A stretch of 64,000 bases of DNA from assembly GCF_027947595.1 (NCBI RefSeq), contig NZ_CP116257.1:2170001-2234000 (forward strand), given 5' to 3'. This DNA comes from Streptomyces lienomycini. Its GTDB lineage: Bacteria; Actinomycetota; Actinomycetes; Streptomycetales; Streptomycetaceae. Below are positions 8,951-17,964 of this stretch, in pieces (the first letter of the stretch is position 1; every line of letters starts with the position of its first letter). Position numbers and translations under genes: made by a program. The notes under the pieces were generated by a model. That model did no database searches, was not told the origin of the DNA, and was given only the letters and a program-made list of their open reading frames with translations.

Positions 8951-8966
8951 GGTGGACTGGACCACC
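8951..8966. promoter_or_regulatory. dre-like site between chitinase and dxs
   Basis: GGTGGACTGGACCACC has core TGGACTGGACCA, two mismatches from TGGTCTAGACCA, and is itself near-palindromic. It is 167 bp before the chitinase start and 171 bp before the divergent dxs start, so it could affect either. The rest of 8785-9136 shows no further gene. Confidence 0.4.
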
Positions 8967-9136
8967 CGGGTAAAGGTGTCCCCAAGCCGGGCGTCGCGGA
9001 CCCGGATGTCGTAGAACGGTCCACCAGTGGGTAGGGCCGAACGCGTGACGTACGACGCACCGCCCGGACACGTTCCGCCGGAGCGGAACATTAGACTCGA
9101 CGAGCCCGGCAACAGCTCTACTGCAAGGAGGCACGG

Positions 9137-11065
9137 GTGCCGCTGCTGACCCGCATCACGGGACCGCGCGATCTGGACCGGCTCAGCCTGGAAGAGCTGG
9201 ACCAGCTGGCCGAGGAGATCCGTACCTTCCTCGTCGACGCCGTGTCCAAGACCGGCGGCCACCTCGGCCCCAACCTCGGCGTGGTGGAACTCACCCTCGC
9301 CCTGCACCGCGTCTTCGACTCACCGAAGGACAAGGTGCTCTGGGACACGGGCCACCAGTCCTACGTCCACAAGCTGCTCACCGGCCGCCAGGACTTCTCG
9401 AAGCTGAAGATGAAGGGCGGCCTGTCCGGCTATCCCTCGCAGGGGGAGTCCGAGCACGACGTCATCGAGAACAGCCACGCCTCCACCGTCCTCGGCTGGG
9501 CCGACGGCATCGCCAAGGCCAACCAGGTCATGGAGCGCGACGACCACGTCGTCGCCGTCATCGGCGACGGCGCCCTCACCGGCGGCATGGCCTGGGAGGC
9601 GCTGAACAACATCGCCGCCGCCAAGGACCGGCCCCTGGTCATCGTCGTCAACGACAACGAGCGCTCCTACGCGCCGACCATCGGCGGTCTCGCCAACCAC
9701 CTGGCGACCCTGCGCACCACCGACGGCTACGAGCGCTTCCTGGCCCGCGGCAAGGACCTCCTGGAGCGCACCCCGGTCGTCGGCCGGCCGCTCTACGACA
9801 CCCTGCACGGCGCCAAGAAGGGCCTGAAGGACTTCATCGCCCCGCAGGGCATGTTCGAGGACCTCGGCCTGAAGTACGTAGGCCCGATCGACGGCCACGA
9901 CCTCGAGGCCCTGGAGTCCGCCCTCACCCGCGCCAAGCGCTTCGGCGGCCCGGTCATCGTGCACTGCCTCACCGAGAAGGGCCGCGGCTACCAGCCCGCC
10001 CTCCAGGACGAGGCCGACCGCTTCCACGCCGTCGGCAGGATCCACCCCGACACGGGCCTGCCCATCTCCACCTCCGGCGCCGACTGGACGTCCGTGTTCG
10101 GCGACGAGATGCTCAAGCTCGGCAAGGAGCGCCGGGACGTCGTCGCCATCACGGCCGCGATGCTCCAGCCGGTCGGCCTCGACAAGTTCGCCAAGGCCTT
10201 CCCCGAGCGCGTCTACGACGTCGGCATCGCCGAGCAGCACGGCGCCGTCTCCGCGGCCGGCCTCGCCCACGGGGGAGTGCACCCGGTCTTCGCCGTGTAC
10301 GCCACCTTCCTCAACCGCGCCTTCGACCAGGTGCTGATGGACGTGGCCCTGCACAAGTGCGGCGTGACGTTCGTGCTGGACCGCGCCGGAGTCACCGGCA
10401 CCGACGGCGCCTCCCACAACGGCATGTGGGACATGTCGATCCTCCAGGTCGTCCCCGGCCTCAGGCTCGCCGCCCCGCGCGACGCCGACCAGGTCCGCGC
10501 CCAGCTGCGCGAGGCCGTCGCGGTGGACGACGCGCCGACCGTGGTCCGCTTCTCCAAGGGCGCCGTCGGCCCCGCCGTCCCCGCCGTCGGCCGCGTCGGC
10601 GGCATGGACGTGCTGCGCGCCCCCGGCACCGACACCCCCGACGTGCTCCTGGTCTCCGTCGGCGCCCTCGCGCCGATGTGCCTGGAGGTCGCCGACCTGC
10701 TGAACAAGCAGGGCATCTCCACCACCGTGGTCGACCCGCGCTGGGTCAAGCCCGTCGACGAGGCCATGGCCCCGCTCGCCGAGCGCCACCGCGTGGTCGT
10801 CACCGTCGAGGACAACTCCCGCGTCGGCGGCGTCGGGTCCGCCGTCGCCCAGGCCCTGCGCGACGCCGGTGTCGACGTGCCGCTGCGCGACTTCGGCATC
10901 CCGCCGCGCTTCCTCGACCACGCCTCCCGCGCCGAGGTGCTGGCCGAGATCGGGCTCACCGCGCCCGACATCGCGCGCCAGGTGACCGGCCTGGTCGCCA
11001 AGCTCGACGGGCGGTACGACCGGACGGGCGCCGAGGTGGACCAGGTGGAGGCCGCGCGCGACTGA
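9137..11065 (+). CDS. dxs: 1-deoxy-D-xylulose-5-phosphate synthase
   Basis: 642 residues, the usual length for DXS. It makes 1-deoxyxylulose-5-phosphate from pyruvate and glyceraldehyde-3-phosphate, the first step of the MEP isoprenoid pathway, using thiamine diphosphate. Visible landmarks are the N-terminal [16 protein letters not shown], the ThDP/Mg motif [16 protein letters not shown], the transketolase-like pyrimidine-binding region [15 protein letters not shown] and a C-terminal transketolase domain. GTG 9137 is preceded by AAGGAGG. It is transcribed alone and ends at a strong hairpin. Streptomyces usually carry two dxs copies; this position matches the second (dxs2) in S. coelicolor. 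Confidence 0.95.
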   Translation: MPLLTRITGPRDLDRLSLEELDQLAEEIRTFLVDAVSKTGGHLGPNLGVVELTLALHRVFDSPKDKVLWDTGHQSYVHKLLTGRQDFSKLKMKGGLSGYPSQGESEHDVIENSHASTVLGWADGIAKANQVMERDDHVVAVIGDGALTGGMAWEALNNIAAAKDRPLVIVVNDNERSYAPTIGGLANHLATLRTTDGYERFLARGKDLLERTPVVGRPLYDTLHGAKKGLKDFIAPQGMFEDLGLKYVGPIDGHDLEALESALTRAKRFGGPVIVHCLTEKGRGYQPALQDEADRFHAVGRIHPDTGLPISTSGADWTSVFGDEMLKLGKERRDVVAITAAMLQPVGLDKFAKAFPERVYDVGIAEQHGAVSAAGLAHGGVHPVFAVYATFLNRAFDQVLMDVALHKCGVTFVLDRAGVTGTDGASHNGMWDMSILQVVPGLRLAAPRDADQVRAQLREAVAVDDAPTVVRFSKGAVGPAVPAVGRVGGMDVLRAPGTDTPDVLLVSVGALAPMCLEVADLLNKQGISTTVVDPRWVKPVDEAMAPLAERHRVVVTVEDNSRVGGVGSAVAQALRDAGVDVPLRDFGIPPRFLDHASRAEVLAEIGLTAPDIARQVTGLVAKLDGRYDRTGAEVDQVEAARD

Positions 11066-11100
11066 CACCGCGCGCTCCGCGACCGCGCACTGGGCCGGAC

Positions 11101-11140
11101 GGGCCGGTTCCGCCACTCGTTGCAGTGGTGGAACCGGCCC
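11101..11140 (+). terminator. Terminator of dxs
   Basis: 17-bp stem with a single G-U wobble, left arm 11101-11117 and right arm 11124-11140, loop CGTTGC, 35 bp after the dxs stop. Confidence 0.85.
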
Positions 11141-11224
11141 ATCCGCGTGAAATCGGCCACGCCGGGGCATACGCAGTACGCCCCCTCTCGATCATGTCGA
11201 GGACGACAAGCGTGGGAGGTCCCC

Positions 11225-12736
11225 GTGAGCAACACCCTGTTCAGGACGAAGAAGATCGAGCAGTCCATCCGTGACACGGAGGAACCGGAGCACGCGCTCA
11301 GGAAATCCCTGTCGGCGCTGGACCTGACCGTCTTCGGGATCGGCGTCGTCATCGGCACCGGCATCTTCGTACTGACCGGCACCGTCGCCAAGGACAACGC
11401 CGGGCCCGCCACCGCCCTGGCGTTCGTCGTCGCCGGAGTCGTCTGTGCGCTCGCCGCGCTGTGCTACGCCGAGTTCGCCTCCACCGTCCCGGTGGCCGGC
11501 TCCGCGTACACCTTCTCCTACGCCTCGCTGGGCGAACTGCCCGCCTGGATCATCGGCTGGGACCTGGTCCTGGAGTTCGCGCTCGGCACGGCGGTGGTGG
11601 CCGTCGGCTGGTCGGGCTACATCCGCTCACTGATGGACAACGCGGGCTGGCACATGCCCGCGTCGCTCGGCGGCAGGGACGGCGCCGACGGGTTCGGCTT
11701 CGACATCCTCGCCGCGGCCCTGGTGCTGGTGCTCACCGCCGTCCTCGTGCTCGGCATGAAGCTGTCGGCGCGGATCACCTCGCTCGTCGTCGCCATCAAG
11801 GTGGCCGTCGTCCTCGTGGTGATCATCGCGGGCGCCTTCTTCGTCAAGAGCGCCAACTACGACCCCTTCATCCCGAAGTCGCAGCCCGTCGAGGCGGGCG
11901 GGGGACTGCACTCACCACTGGTCCAGCTGATGTTCGGCTGGGCGCCGTCCAACTTCGGCGTGATGGGCATCTTCACCGCCGCCTCCGTCGTCTTCTTCGC
12001 CTTCATCGGCTTCGACATCGTCGCCACCGCCGCCGAGGAGACCAGGAACCCGCAGCGCGACATGCCCCGCGGCATCCTCGGCTCCCTGATCATCTGCACC
12101 CTCCTGTACGTCGGCGTCTCCATCGTCGTCACCGGCATGCAGCACTACACCAAGCTGTCCGTGGACGCCCCGCTCGCCGACGCGTTCAAGGCCACCGGGC
12201 ACCCCTTCTTCTCCGGCGTGATCAGCTTCGGCGCCGCGGTCGGCCTGACGACGGTCTGCATGATCCTGCTGCTCGGCCAGAGCCGGGTGTTCTTCGCCAT
12301 GAGCCGCGACGGACTGCTGCCCCGCTTCTTCTCCCACGTCCACCCGAAGTTCCGCACCCCCTACCGGCCGACCATCCTGCTCGGCGTCGTCATCGCGATC
12401 GTCGCCGGCTTCACCAGCCTGAGCGAACTGGCCGAACTGGTGAACATCGGCACGCTCTTCGCCTTCGTCGTCGTCGCGATCAGCGTGATCATCCTGCGCC
12501 GGACCCGCCCCGACCTGCCCCGTGCCTTCCGCACCCCGCTGGTCCCGCTGCTGCCCATCGTCTCCGTGGCCGCCTCGCTGTGGCTGATGCTGAACCTGCC
12601 CGCCGAGACCTGGGTCCGATTCGGCATCTGGATGGCGATCGGCTTCGTCGTGTACTTCCTCTACGGCCGCACCCACAGCCGCCTGGCCCAGGACGACAAG
12701 GCCCCGGCGTCCCCGGCCGGGCCGTCCGGCCCCTAG
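11225..12736 (+). CDS. Cationic amino acid / polyamine APC-family permease
   Basis: 503-residue integral membrane protein of the APC superfamily, CAT-like group, with about 12-14 transmembrane segments. The first segment carries GIGVVIGTGIFVLTG, the substrate-contacting GxG-type motif, and AFIGFDIVATAAEETRNPQRDMPRGI is the diagnostic central motif. It should import basic or other amino acids by cation coupling; the exact substrate cannot be read from the sequence. GTG 11225 follows GGGAGG at good spacing. It is apparently monocistronic. Confidence 0.88.
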   Translation: MSNTLFRTKKIEQSIRDTEEPEHALRKSLSALDLTVFGIGVVIGTGIFVLTGTVAKDNAGPATALAFVVAGVVCALAALCYAEFASTVPVAGSAYTFSYASLGELPAWIIGWDLVLEFALGTAVVAVGWSGYIRSLMDNAGWHMPASLGGRDGADGFGFDILAAALVLVLTAVLVLGMKLSARITSLVVAIKVAVVLVVIIAGAFFVKSANYDPFIPKSQPVEAGGGLHSPLVQLMFGWAPSNFGVMGIFTAASVVFFAFIGFDIVATAAEETRNPQRDMPRGILGSLIICTLLYVGVSIVVTGMQHYTKLSVDAPLADAFKATGHPFFSGVISFGAAVGLTTVCMILLLGQSRVFFAMSRDGLLPRFFSHVHPKFRTPYRPTILLGVVIAIVAGFTSLSELAELVNIGTLFAFVVVAISVIILRRTRPDLPRAFRTPLVPLLPIVSVAASLWLMLNLPAETWVRFGIWMAIGFVVYFLYGRTHSRLAQDDKAPASPAGPSGP

Positions 12737-12805
12737 CGCCCCCGGCTCACCGCGCCGAGGCTCCGCGCTTCCGACAGCGCGGGGCCCCGGCGGGCGGGCG
12801 GGCCC

Positions 12806-13183
12806 TCACGCGGGCCGTACCGTCCTCGGCCCCGCGACCTCGGCGCCCAGCTCCGCCACCCGGCGGCGCAGCTCGCGGTCGGCCGTCACGACCAGGACGG
12901 GGCGGTCACCGGCGGCCCCGGCGACCAGACCGACCATGTGGTCGTCCCCGCTGCCGGGCGCGGACTCCACCCGTACGCCGGGAACGGACTCCACGCCGCG
13001 GGCCGCGCCCTCGACGACGAGCACGACCTCCACCGGTCCGGCCCGCCCCGGCACCCCGTCCGCCGCCAGCCGGTCCCGCAGCCGCTCCGCGGCCCCGCGC
13101 CGGTCCCGCCACCAGCCGTCGGGCACCGAGCCGACGACGTTCGCGGCGTCGACGACCACCAGGAGAGAGGCACTGTCCTTCAT
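12806..13183 (-). CDS. NYN/PIN-like small nuclease-fold protein
   Basis: 125 residues. The start SLLVVVDAANVVGSVPDGWW, with Asp-x-x-Asn, matches the first acidic motif of NYN/PIN-like RNase folds. SAPGSGDDHMVGLVA and VLVVTADRELRRRVAELGA match the later acidic and (T/S)xDxxL motifs. That suggests a metal-dependent RNase of RNA turnover, but the family is poorly characterised. ATG 13183 is chosen because homologous-looking sequence begins there; the upstream extension is Ala/Trp-rich and unconvincing. It is divergent from the next gene. Confidence 0.65.
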   Translation of the reverse strand: MKDSASLLVVVDAANVVGSVPDGWWRDRRGAAERLRDRLAADGVPGRAGPVEVVLVVEGAARGVESVPGVRVESAPGSGDDHMVGLVAGAAGDRPVLVVTADRELRRRVAELGAEVAGPRTVRPA

Positions 13184-13247
13184 GGGGTCAGGGTCCCACG
13201 CCCACCCCGCCGCGGCGGCCCACACCGCGGCGACATAATCTGATCAC

Positions 13248-14267
13248 GTGATCGGTGAGTGGCTCGTACGCGGTCGTGACGACCGCCTCAGCGCCTACCA
13301 CGTGTCACCTGAGGCGGCTTGGTGCCGCACCGAGTCGGCACCGGGCGGTTCCTGGGGTGCCGCGCGCACCGTGGGCGGCGACAAGCGGCTCGATCCGGTC
13401 CTCGCGCTCGGCCAGGGCCCGGACAGGTATGTGCACCTGGTCTCCTGGCGGCCCATGGGACCCGGCCGGTCGCAGCTCGTGCACTCCGTCCACTTCCGTC
13501 CCCTGCTGGCCCCGCTGGACTGGGCCGACATGGGCCGTCCGGGCGGCGTGGGCGACCGCACCGGCACGCCGGCGGTCGCCGTCGACGGTCAGGGCCGGGC
13601 CCACGTCTTCGCGCCGGACGACGGCGGCGGGCTCCGTGTGCGGGCGCAGGGCCAGAAGGGCGGCTGGGGCCCCTGGCAGGACCTGGAGGGGGCGGCTGAC
13701 CCCCGGGGTGGTCCGGTCGCGGCGACGGACGCGAGCGGGGGCGTGCAGGCGTACGCCTCCGGTCCCGACACGCTCATGCACTGGCGTCAGGCGGGCGTCG
13801 GCAAGGCGTTCGGCGCGCTCAGGTCGGTGCGGGCGCGGGCCCGTCCGGACACACTGAGCGTGCTGCGCACGTCGGAGGAGGACACCAGCCTGTTCTTCGT
13901 CGACACCTCCGGCGACCTGTGTGTCTGGCGCCCCGGCGGTGAGCCGTTCGCGCTGCTGCCCGCGGCGGGGCCCGGTCCGGTCGCCGCCGTCCGCTGCCGT
14001 ATCGAGGGCTACGACTGCACGCTCCTGGCCCAGCGCTCCTTCTCCGGCCGGGTCGCCTTCGCCGCCTATCCCACCGAACAGGAGTCGGCGGGGGCGTGGT
14101 GGACCGAGTCGGGGCCCCCGCTGCCCGAGGACGCCGAGGTCTCCCTCGCCCTGGACGCCGAGGACCGGGTGGTCGCGGCGACGCTGTCCCCCTCGACGGG
14201 CCGGCTGCTGCTCAGCCGCCTCAAGGACGAGCCGGGGCTGGCGCTCACGGCCTGGCAGGAGTACTGA
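13248..14267 (+). CDS. Conserved hypothetical, beta-propeller-like protein
   Basis: 339 residues, no signal peptide and no transmembrane segment. Several segments resemble propeller blades of the PLL lectin/sialidase-like type: W-x-P, DGQGRAHVFA, ATDASGGVQAYAS and SGDLCVWRPG, spaced about 45-50 residues apart. No catalytic motif is visible. GTG 13248 starts just after an A/T-rich stretch (ATAATCTGATCAC) that could hold the promoter. The function is unknown; a carbohydrate- or ligand-binding propeller is the best structural guess. Confidence 0.6.
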   Translation: MIGEWLVRGRDDRLSAYHVSPEAAWCRTESAPGGSWGAARTVGGDKRLDPVLALGQGPDRYVHLVSWRPMGPGRSQLVHSVHFRPLLAPLDWADMGRPGGVGDRTGTPAVAVDGQGRAHVFAPDDGGGLRVRAQGQKGGWGPWQDLEGAADPRGGPVAATDASGGVQAYASGPDTLMHWRQAGVGKAFGALRSVRARARPDTLSVLRTSEEDTSLFFVDTSGDLCVWRPGGEPFALLPAAGPGPVAAVRCRIEGYDCTLLAQRSFSGRVAFAAYPTEQESAGAWWTESGPPLPEDAEVSLALDAEDRVVAATLSPSTGRLLLSRLKDEPGLALTAWQEY

Positions 14268-14337
14268 GACCAGACGGTACGGAACGGAGCGGCGGTCCGG
14301 ACCGCTCCGGCTGCTGTCCCGGCCCCGTAAACACGTC

Positions 14338-14370
14338 CGCCCCCGCCGCTGCGGACAGCGACAGGGGCGG
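14338..14370. terminator. Convergent terminator
   Basis: A composite hairpin: outer arms CCGCCCC (14338-14344) and GGGGCGG (14364-14370), inner arms CGCTG (14347-14351) and CAGCG (14356-14360), loop CGGA. It lies between convergent genes ending at 14267 and 14403. Confidence 0.55.
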
Positions 14371-14402
14371 AGCGGGGTGCGGGACCGGAGCGGTCCGCCA
14401 GG

Positions 14403-16532
14403 TTACGCCGGTACCGAAGCCGCCCCGGGCGCCAGGAACCGCTTCCCGTTCACCCGCTCGGCGACGCCCTCGCGGTCCAGGTACGGCGTGATGCCGCCCA
14501 GGTGGAAGGGCCAGCCGGCGCCGGTGATCAGGCAGAGGTCGATGTCCTGGGCCTCGGCGACGACGCCCTCGTCGAGCATCAGGCCGATCTCCTGGGCCAC
14601 CGCGTCCAGCACGCGGTCGCGGACCTGCTCCTCGGTCAGGACGGTGTCGCCCTGCTTGAGGAGCGCGGCGACCTCCGGGTCCAGCTCGGGCTTGCCGCTG
14701 TCGTACGTGTAGAAGCCGCGCTTGCCCGCCTCGACGACCGCCTTGAGGTTCGGGGAGACCGTGAAGCGCTCGGGGAAGGCCCGGTTGAGGGTCTCGGAGA
14801 CGTGCAGGCCGATGGCCGGGCCGACCAGTTCCAGGAGGACCAGCGGGGACATCGGCAGGCCGAGGGGCTCCACCGCCTTCTCCGCGACCGGCACCGGGGT
14901 GCCCTCGTCGATGACGTTCTGGATCTCGCCCATGAAGCGGGTGAGGATGCGGTTGACCACGAACGCCGGGGCGTCCTTGACCAGGACCGCGGTCTTCTTC
15001 AGCTTCCTGGCGACGCCGAACGCCGTGGCCAGCGAGGCCTCGTCGGTCTGCTCGCCGCGGACGATCTCCAGCAGGGGGAGGATCGCGACCGGGTTGAAGA
15101 AGTGGAAGCCGACGACCCGCTCGGGGTGCTTCAGCTTCGACGCCATCTCGGAGACGGACAGGGAGGAGGTGTTCGTCGCGAGGATCGCGTGCGCCGGGGC
15201 GACCGCCTCGACCTCCGCGAACACCTTCTGCTTGACGCCCATCTCCTCGAAGACGGCCTCGATGACGAAGTCGGCGTCCGCGAAGCCCTCGGCCTTGTCC
15301 AGGACGCCGGAGACCAGGCCCTTCAGCCGGTTCGCCTTGTCCTGGTCGACGCGGCCCTTGCCGAGCAGCTTGTCGATCTCGGCGTGGACGTAACCCACGC
15401 CCTTGTCGACGCGCTCCTGGTCGATGTCCGTGAGGACGACCGGGACCTCCAGGCGGCGCAGGAAGAGCAGCGCGAGCTGGGAGGCCATCAGGCCGGCACC
15501 GACGACGCCCACCTTGGTGACCGGGCGGGCCAGCGACTTGTCCGGGGCACCGGCGGGGCGCTTGGCGCGCTTCTGCACCAGGTTGAAGGCGTAGATGCCG
15601 GAGCGCAGTTCGCCGCCCATGATCAGGTCGGCGAGGGCCCGGTCCTCGGCGTCGTAGCCCTGCTGGAGGTCGCCGTTCTTGGCGGCGGCGATGATGTCCA
15701 GCGCGCGGTAGGCGGCCGGGGCGGCGCCGTGCACCTTGCCGTCGGCGACGAAGCGGCCCCTGGCGACGGCCCGGTCCCAGGCCTCGCCGCGGTCGATCAC
15801 CGGACGCTCGACGGTGATCTCGCCCTTGAGGACGGACGCCGTCCAGATCAGCGACTGCTCCAGGAAGTCCGCGCCCTCGAAGATCGCGTCAGCGATGCCG
15901 AGTTCGAAGACCTGCGCGCCCTTGAGCTGCCGGTTCTGGTTGAGGCTGTTCTCGATGATCACCGAGACGGCCTTGTCGGCGCCGATCAGGTTCGGCAGCA
16001 GCGTGCAGCCGCCCCAGCCGGGAACCAGGCCGAGGAAGACCTCGGGGAGGGAGAACGCCGGGAGGGCCGCCGACACCGTGCGGTAGGTGCAGTGCAGGCC
16101 GATCTCGACGCCGCCGCCCATGGCCGCGCCGTTGTAGTACGCGAAGGACGGCACCGCGAGGTTCGCCAGGCGCTTGAGGACGTCGTGGCCGCCCTTGCCG
16201 ATGGCCAGCGCGTCCTCGTGCCGCTTCAGCAGCTCGACGCCCTTGAGGTCGGCGCCGACCGCGAAGATGAACGGCTTGCCGGTGACGCCGACACCGACGA
16301 TGTCGCCGTCCGCGGCCTCCTTCTCGACCTGGTCGATCGCGGCGTCGATGTTCGCCAGCGACTGCGGGCCGAGCGTGGTCGGCTTGGTGTGGTCGTGGCC
16401 GTTGTCCAGGGTGATGAGGGCGAAACGGCCGACACCCGACGGGAGGTCGAAGTGGCGCACGTGCGCCCGCGTGACGACCTCGCCGGGGAACAGCTCGGCC
16501 GCACCCTTCAGCAGCTCTGCGGTGGTGCTCAC
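14403..16532 (-). CDS. Fatty acid oxidation multifunctional protein (enoyl-CoA hydratase / 3-hydroxyacyl-CoA dehydrogenase)
   Basis: 709 residues, a two-part FadB/FadJ-type enzyme of beta-oxidation. The N-terminal crotonase half (about 1-300) has the oxyanion-hole stretch YYNGAAMGGGVEIGLHC and SLPEVFLGLVPGWGG. The C-terminal half begins at about residue 330 with the NAD-binding VGVVGAGLMASQLALLF, includes the catalytic-region motif VVGFHFFNPV, and ends with two 3HCDH C-terminal domains. It hydrates enoyl-CoA and oxidises 3-hydroxyacyl-CoA. Its GTG overlaps the thiolase stop as GTGA, so the two are one operon. In the hydratase half, acidic residues at the usual catalytic places are present. 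Confidence 0.92.
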   Translation of the reverse strand: MSTTAELLKGAAELFPGEVVTRAHVRHFDLPSGVGRFALITLDNGHDHTKPTTLGPQSLANIDAAIDQVEKEAADGDIVGVGVTGKPFIFAVGADLKGVELLKRHEDALAIGKGGHDVLKRLANLAVPSFAYYNGAAMGGGVEIGLHCTYRTVSAALPAFSLPEVFLGLVPGWGGCTLLPNLIGADKAVSVIIENSLNQNRQLKGAQVFELGIADAIFEGADFLEQSLIWTASVLKGEITVERPVIDRGEAWDRAVARGRFVADGKVHGAAPAAYRALDIIAAAKNGDLQQGYDAEDRALADLIMGGELRSGIYAFNLVQKRAKRPAGAPDKSLARPVTKVGVVGAGLMASQLALLFLRRLEVPVVLTDIDQERVDKGVGYVHAEIDKLLGKGRVDQDKANRLKGLVSGVLDKAEGFADADFVIEAVFEEMGVKQKVFAEVEAVAPAHAILATNTSSLSVSEMASKLKHPERVVGFHFFNPVAILPLLEIVRGEQTDEASLATAFGVARKLKKTAVLVKDAPAFVVNRILTRFMGEIQNVIDEGTPVPVAEKAVEPLGLPMSPLVLLELVGPAIGLHVSETLNRAFPERFTVSPNLKAVVEAGKRGFYTYDSGKPELDPEVAALLKQGDTVLTEEQVRDRVLDAVAQEIGLMLDEGVVAEAQDIDLCLITGAGWPFHLGGITPYLDREGVAERVNGKRFLAPGAASVPA

Positions 16533-17746
16533 TTGTCCCCCTCGAAGTGCGGGTTCTCCCAGATGACCGTCGCGCCCATGCCGAAGCCGACGCACATGGT
16601 GGTCAGGCCGTAGCGGACGTGCGGCTGTTCCTCGAACTGGCGGGCCAGCTGCGTCATCAGGCGGACGCCGGAGGAGGCCAGCGGGTGGCCGAAGGCGATG
16701 GCGCCGCCGTACTGGTTGACGCGCGCGTCGTCGTCGGCGATGCCGTAGTGCTCCAGGAAGGCGAGGACCTGGACGGCGAAGGCCTCGTTGATCTCGAACA
16801 GGCCGATGTCGGAGATCGACAGCCCGGCCTGGGCCAGGGCCTTCTCCGTGGCCGGGATCGGACCGTAGCCCATGACCTCCGGCTCCACGCCCGCGAAGGA
16901 GTACGCGACCAGGCGCATCTTGACCGGCAGGTTGTTCTCGCGGGCGAAGTCCTCGCTCGCGATGAGGGAGGCGGTGGCGCCGTCGTTCAGACCGGCCGCG
17001 TTGCCCGCGGTGACCCGGCCGTGCACGCGGAACGGCGTCTTCAGACCCGCCAGGTTCTCCAGCGTGGTGCCCGGACGCATCGGCTCGTCGGCGGTGACCA
17101 GGCCCCAGCCCGTCTCGCCCGCCTCCTCGTTGGTGCGGCGCACCGAGACCGGCACCAGGTCGGCCTGGATCTGGCCGCCTGCGTAGGCCTTGGCGGCCTT
17201 CTCCTGCGAGCGCACGGCGTACTCGTCGGCGCGCTGCTTGGTGATCGACGGGTAGCGGTCGTGCAGGTTCTCCGCCGTCATGCCCATGAACAGGGCGGAC
17301 TCGTCGACCAGCTTCTCGCTGACGAACCGCGGGTTCGGGTCCACGCCCTCGCCCATCGGGTGACGGCCCATGTGCTCGACACCGCCCGCGATCGCGACGT
17401 CGTACGCGCCGAAGGCGACGGAGCCGGCCACGGTGGTGACGGCGGTCAGGGCGCCCGCGCACATGCGGTCGATGGAGTAGCCCGGGACCGAGGTGGGCAG
17501 GCCCGCCAGGATGCCGGCGGTGCGGCCGATGGTCAGGCCCTGGTCGCCGATCTGCGTGGTCGCGGCGACGGCGACCTCGTCGATCTTCTTGGGGTCGAGA
17601 CCGGGGTTGCGGCGCAGCAGCTCCCGGATCGCCTTCACGACCAGGTCGTCGGCGCGGGTCTCGTGGTAGATGCCCTTCGGGCCCGCCTTGCCGAACGGGG
17701 TGCGGACGCCGTCGACGAAGACGACGTCCCTGACGGTACGAGGCAC
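16529..17746 (-). CDS. Acetyl-CoA C-acyltransferase (thiolase)
   Basis: 405 residues. It has the thiolase nucleophile Cys in SIDRMCAGALTAV, the INEAFAVQ motif, the GGAIAFGHPLASSGVR His motif and the C-terminal base Cys in TTMCVGFGMG. It carries out the last step of beta-oxidation, thiolysis of 3-ketoacyl-CoA, alongside the multifunctional enzyme encoded next. GTG 17746 is preceded by GGAGGAGAG. The upstream region carries a 16-bp palindrome and a TACT-N4-AGTA repeat that may bind a fatty-acid-responsive repressor. Confidence 0.94.
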   Translation of the reverse strand: MPRTVRDVVFVDGVRTPFGKAGPKGIYHETRADDLVVKAIRELLRRNPGLDPKKIDEVAVAATTQIGDQGLTIGRTAGILAGLPTSVPGYSIDRMCAGALTAVTTVAGSVAFGAYDVAIAGGVEHMGRHPMGEGVDPNPRFVSEKLVDESALFMGMTAENLHDRYPSITKQRADEYAVRSQEKAAKAYAGGQIQADLVPVSVRRTNEEAGETGWGLVTADEPMRPGTTLENLAGLKTPFRVHGRVTAGNAAGLNDGATASLIASEDFARENNLPVKMRLVAYSFAGVEPEVMGYGPIPATEKALAQAGLSISDIGLFEINEAFAVQVLAFLEHYGIADDDARVNQYGGAIAFGHPLASSGVRLMTQLARQFEEQPHVRYGLTTMCVGFGMGATVIWENPHFEGDK

Positions 17747-17795
17747 GATGGCTCTCCTCCAGGGTGCGGGATGGCACTGCTGCGGCGCGCATGCA

Positions 17796-17811
17796 CTGAG
17801 CGCGCGCTCAG
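17796..17811. promoter_or_regulatory. 16-bp palindrome upstream of beta-oxidation operon
   Basis: CTGAGCGCGCGCTCAG is perfectly palindromic and sits 50 bp before the thiolase start. A second dyad, TACTTATGAGTA, lies at 17819-17830. Both are plausible TetR-type operator or promoter elements; no regulator gene is adjacent. Confidence 0.45.
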
Positions 17812-17964
17812 CCCCATGCTACTTATGAGTAACGTAGCTGCCCAGTCCCCCCGGCGGGAGCGGCGAAGGTCACACCGTCCGTCACACCACCGGAGCACCG
17901 CGCGGCCCGGCGTCCGTCCGGCCGCCCGTCCCGGGACGCGACCGGAACCCGCCCGCCGCCCGCG

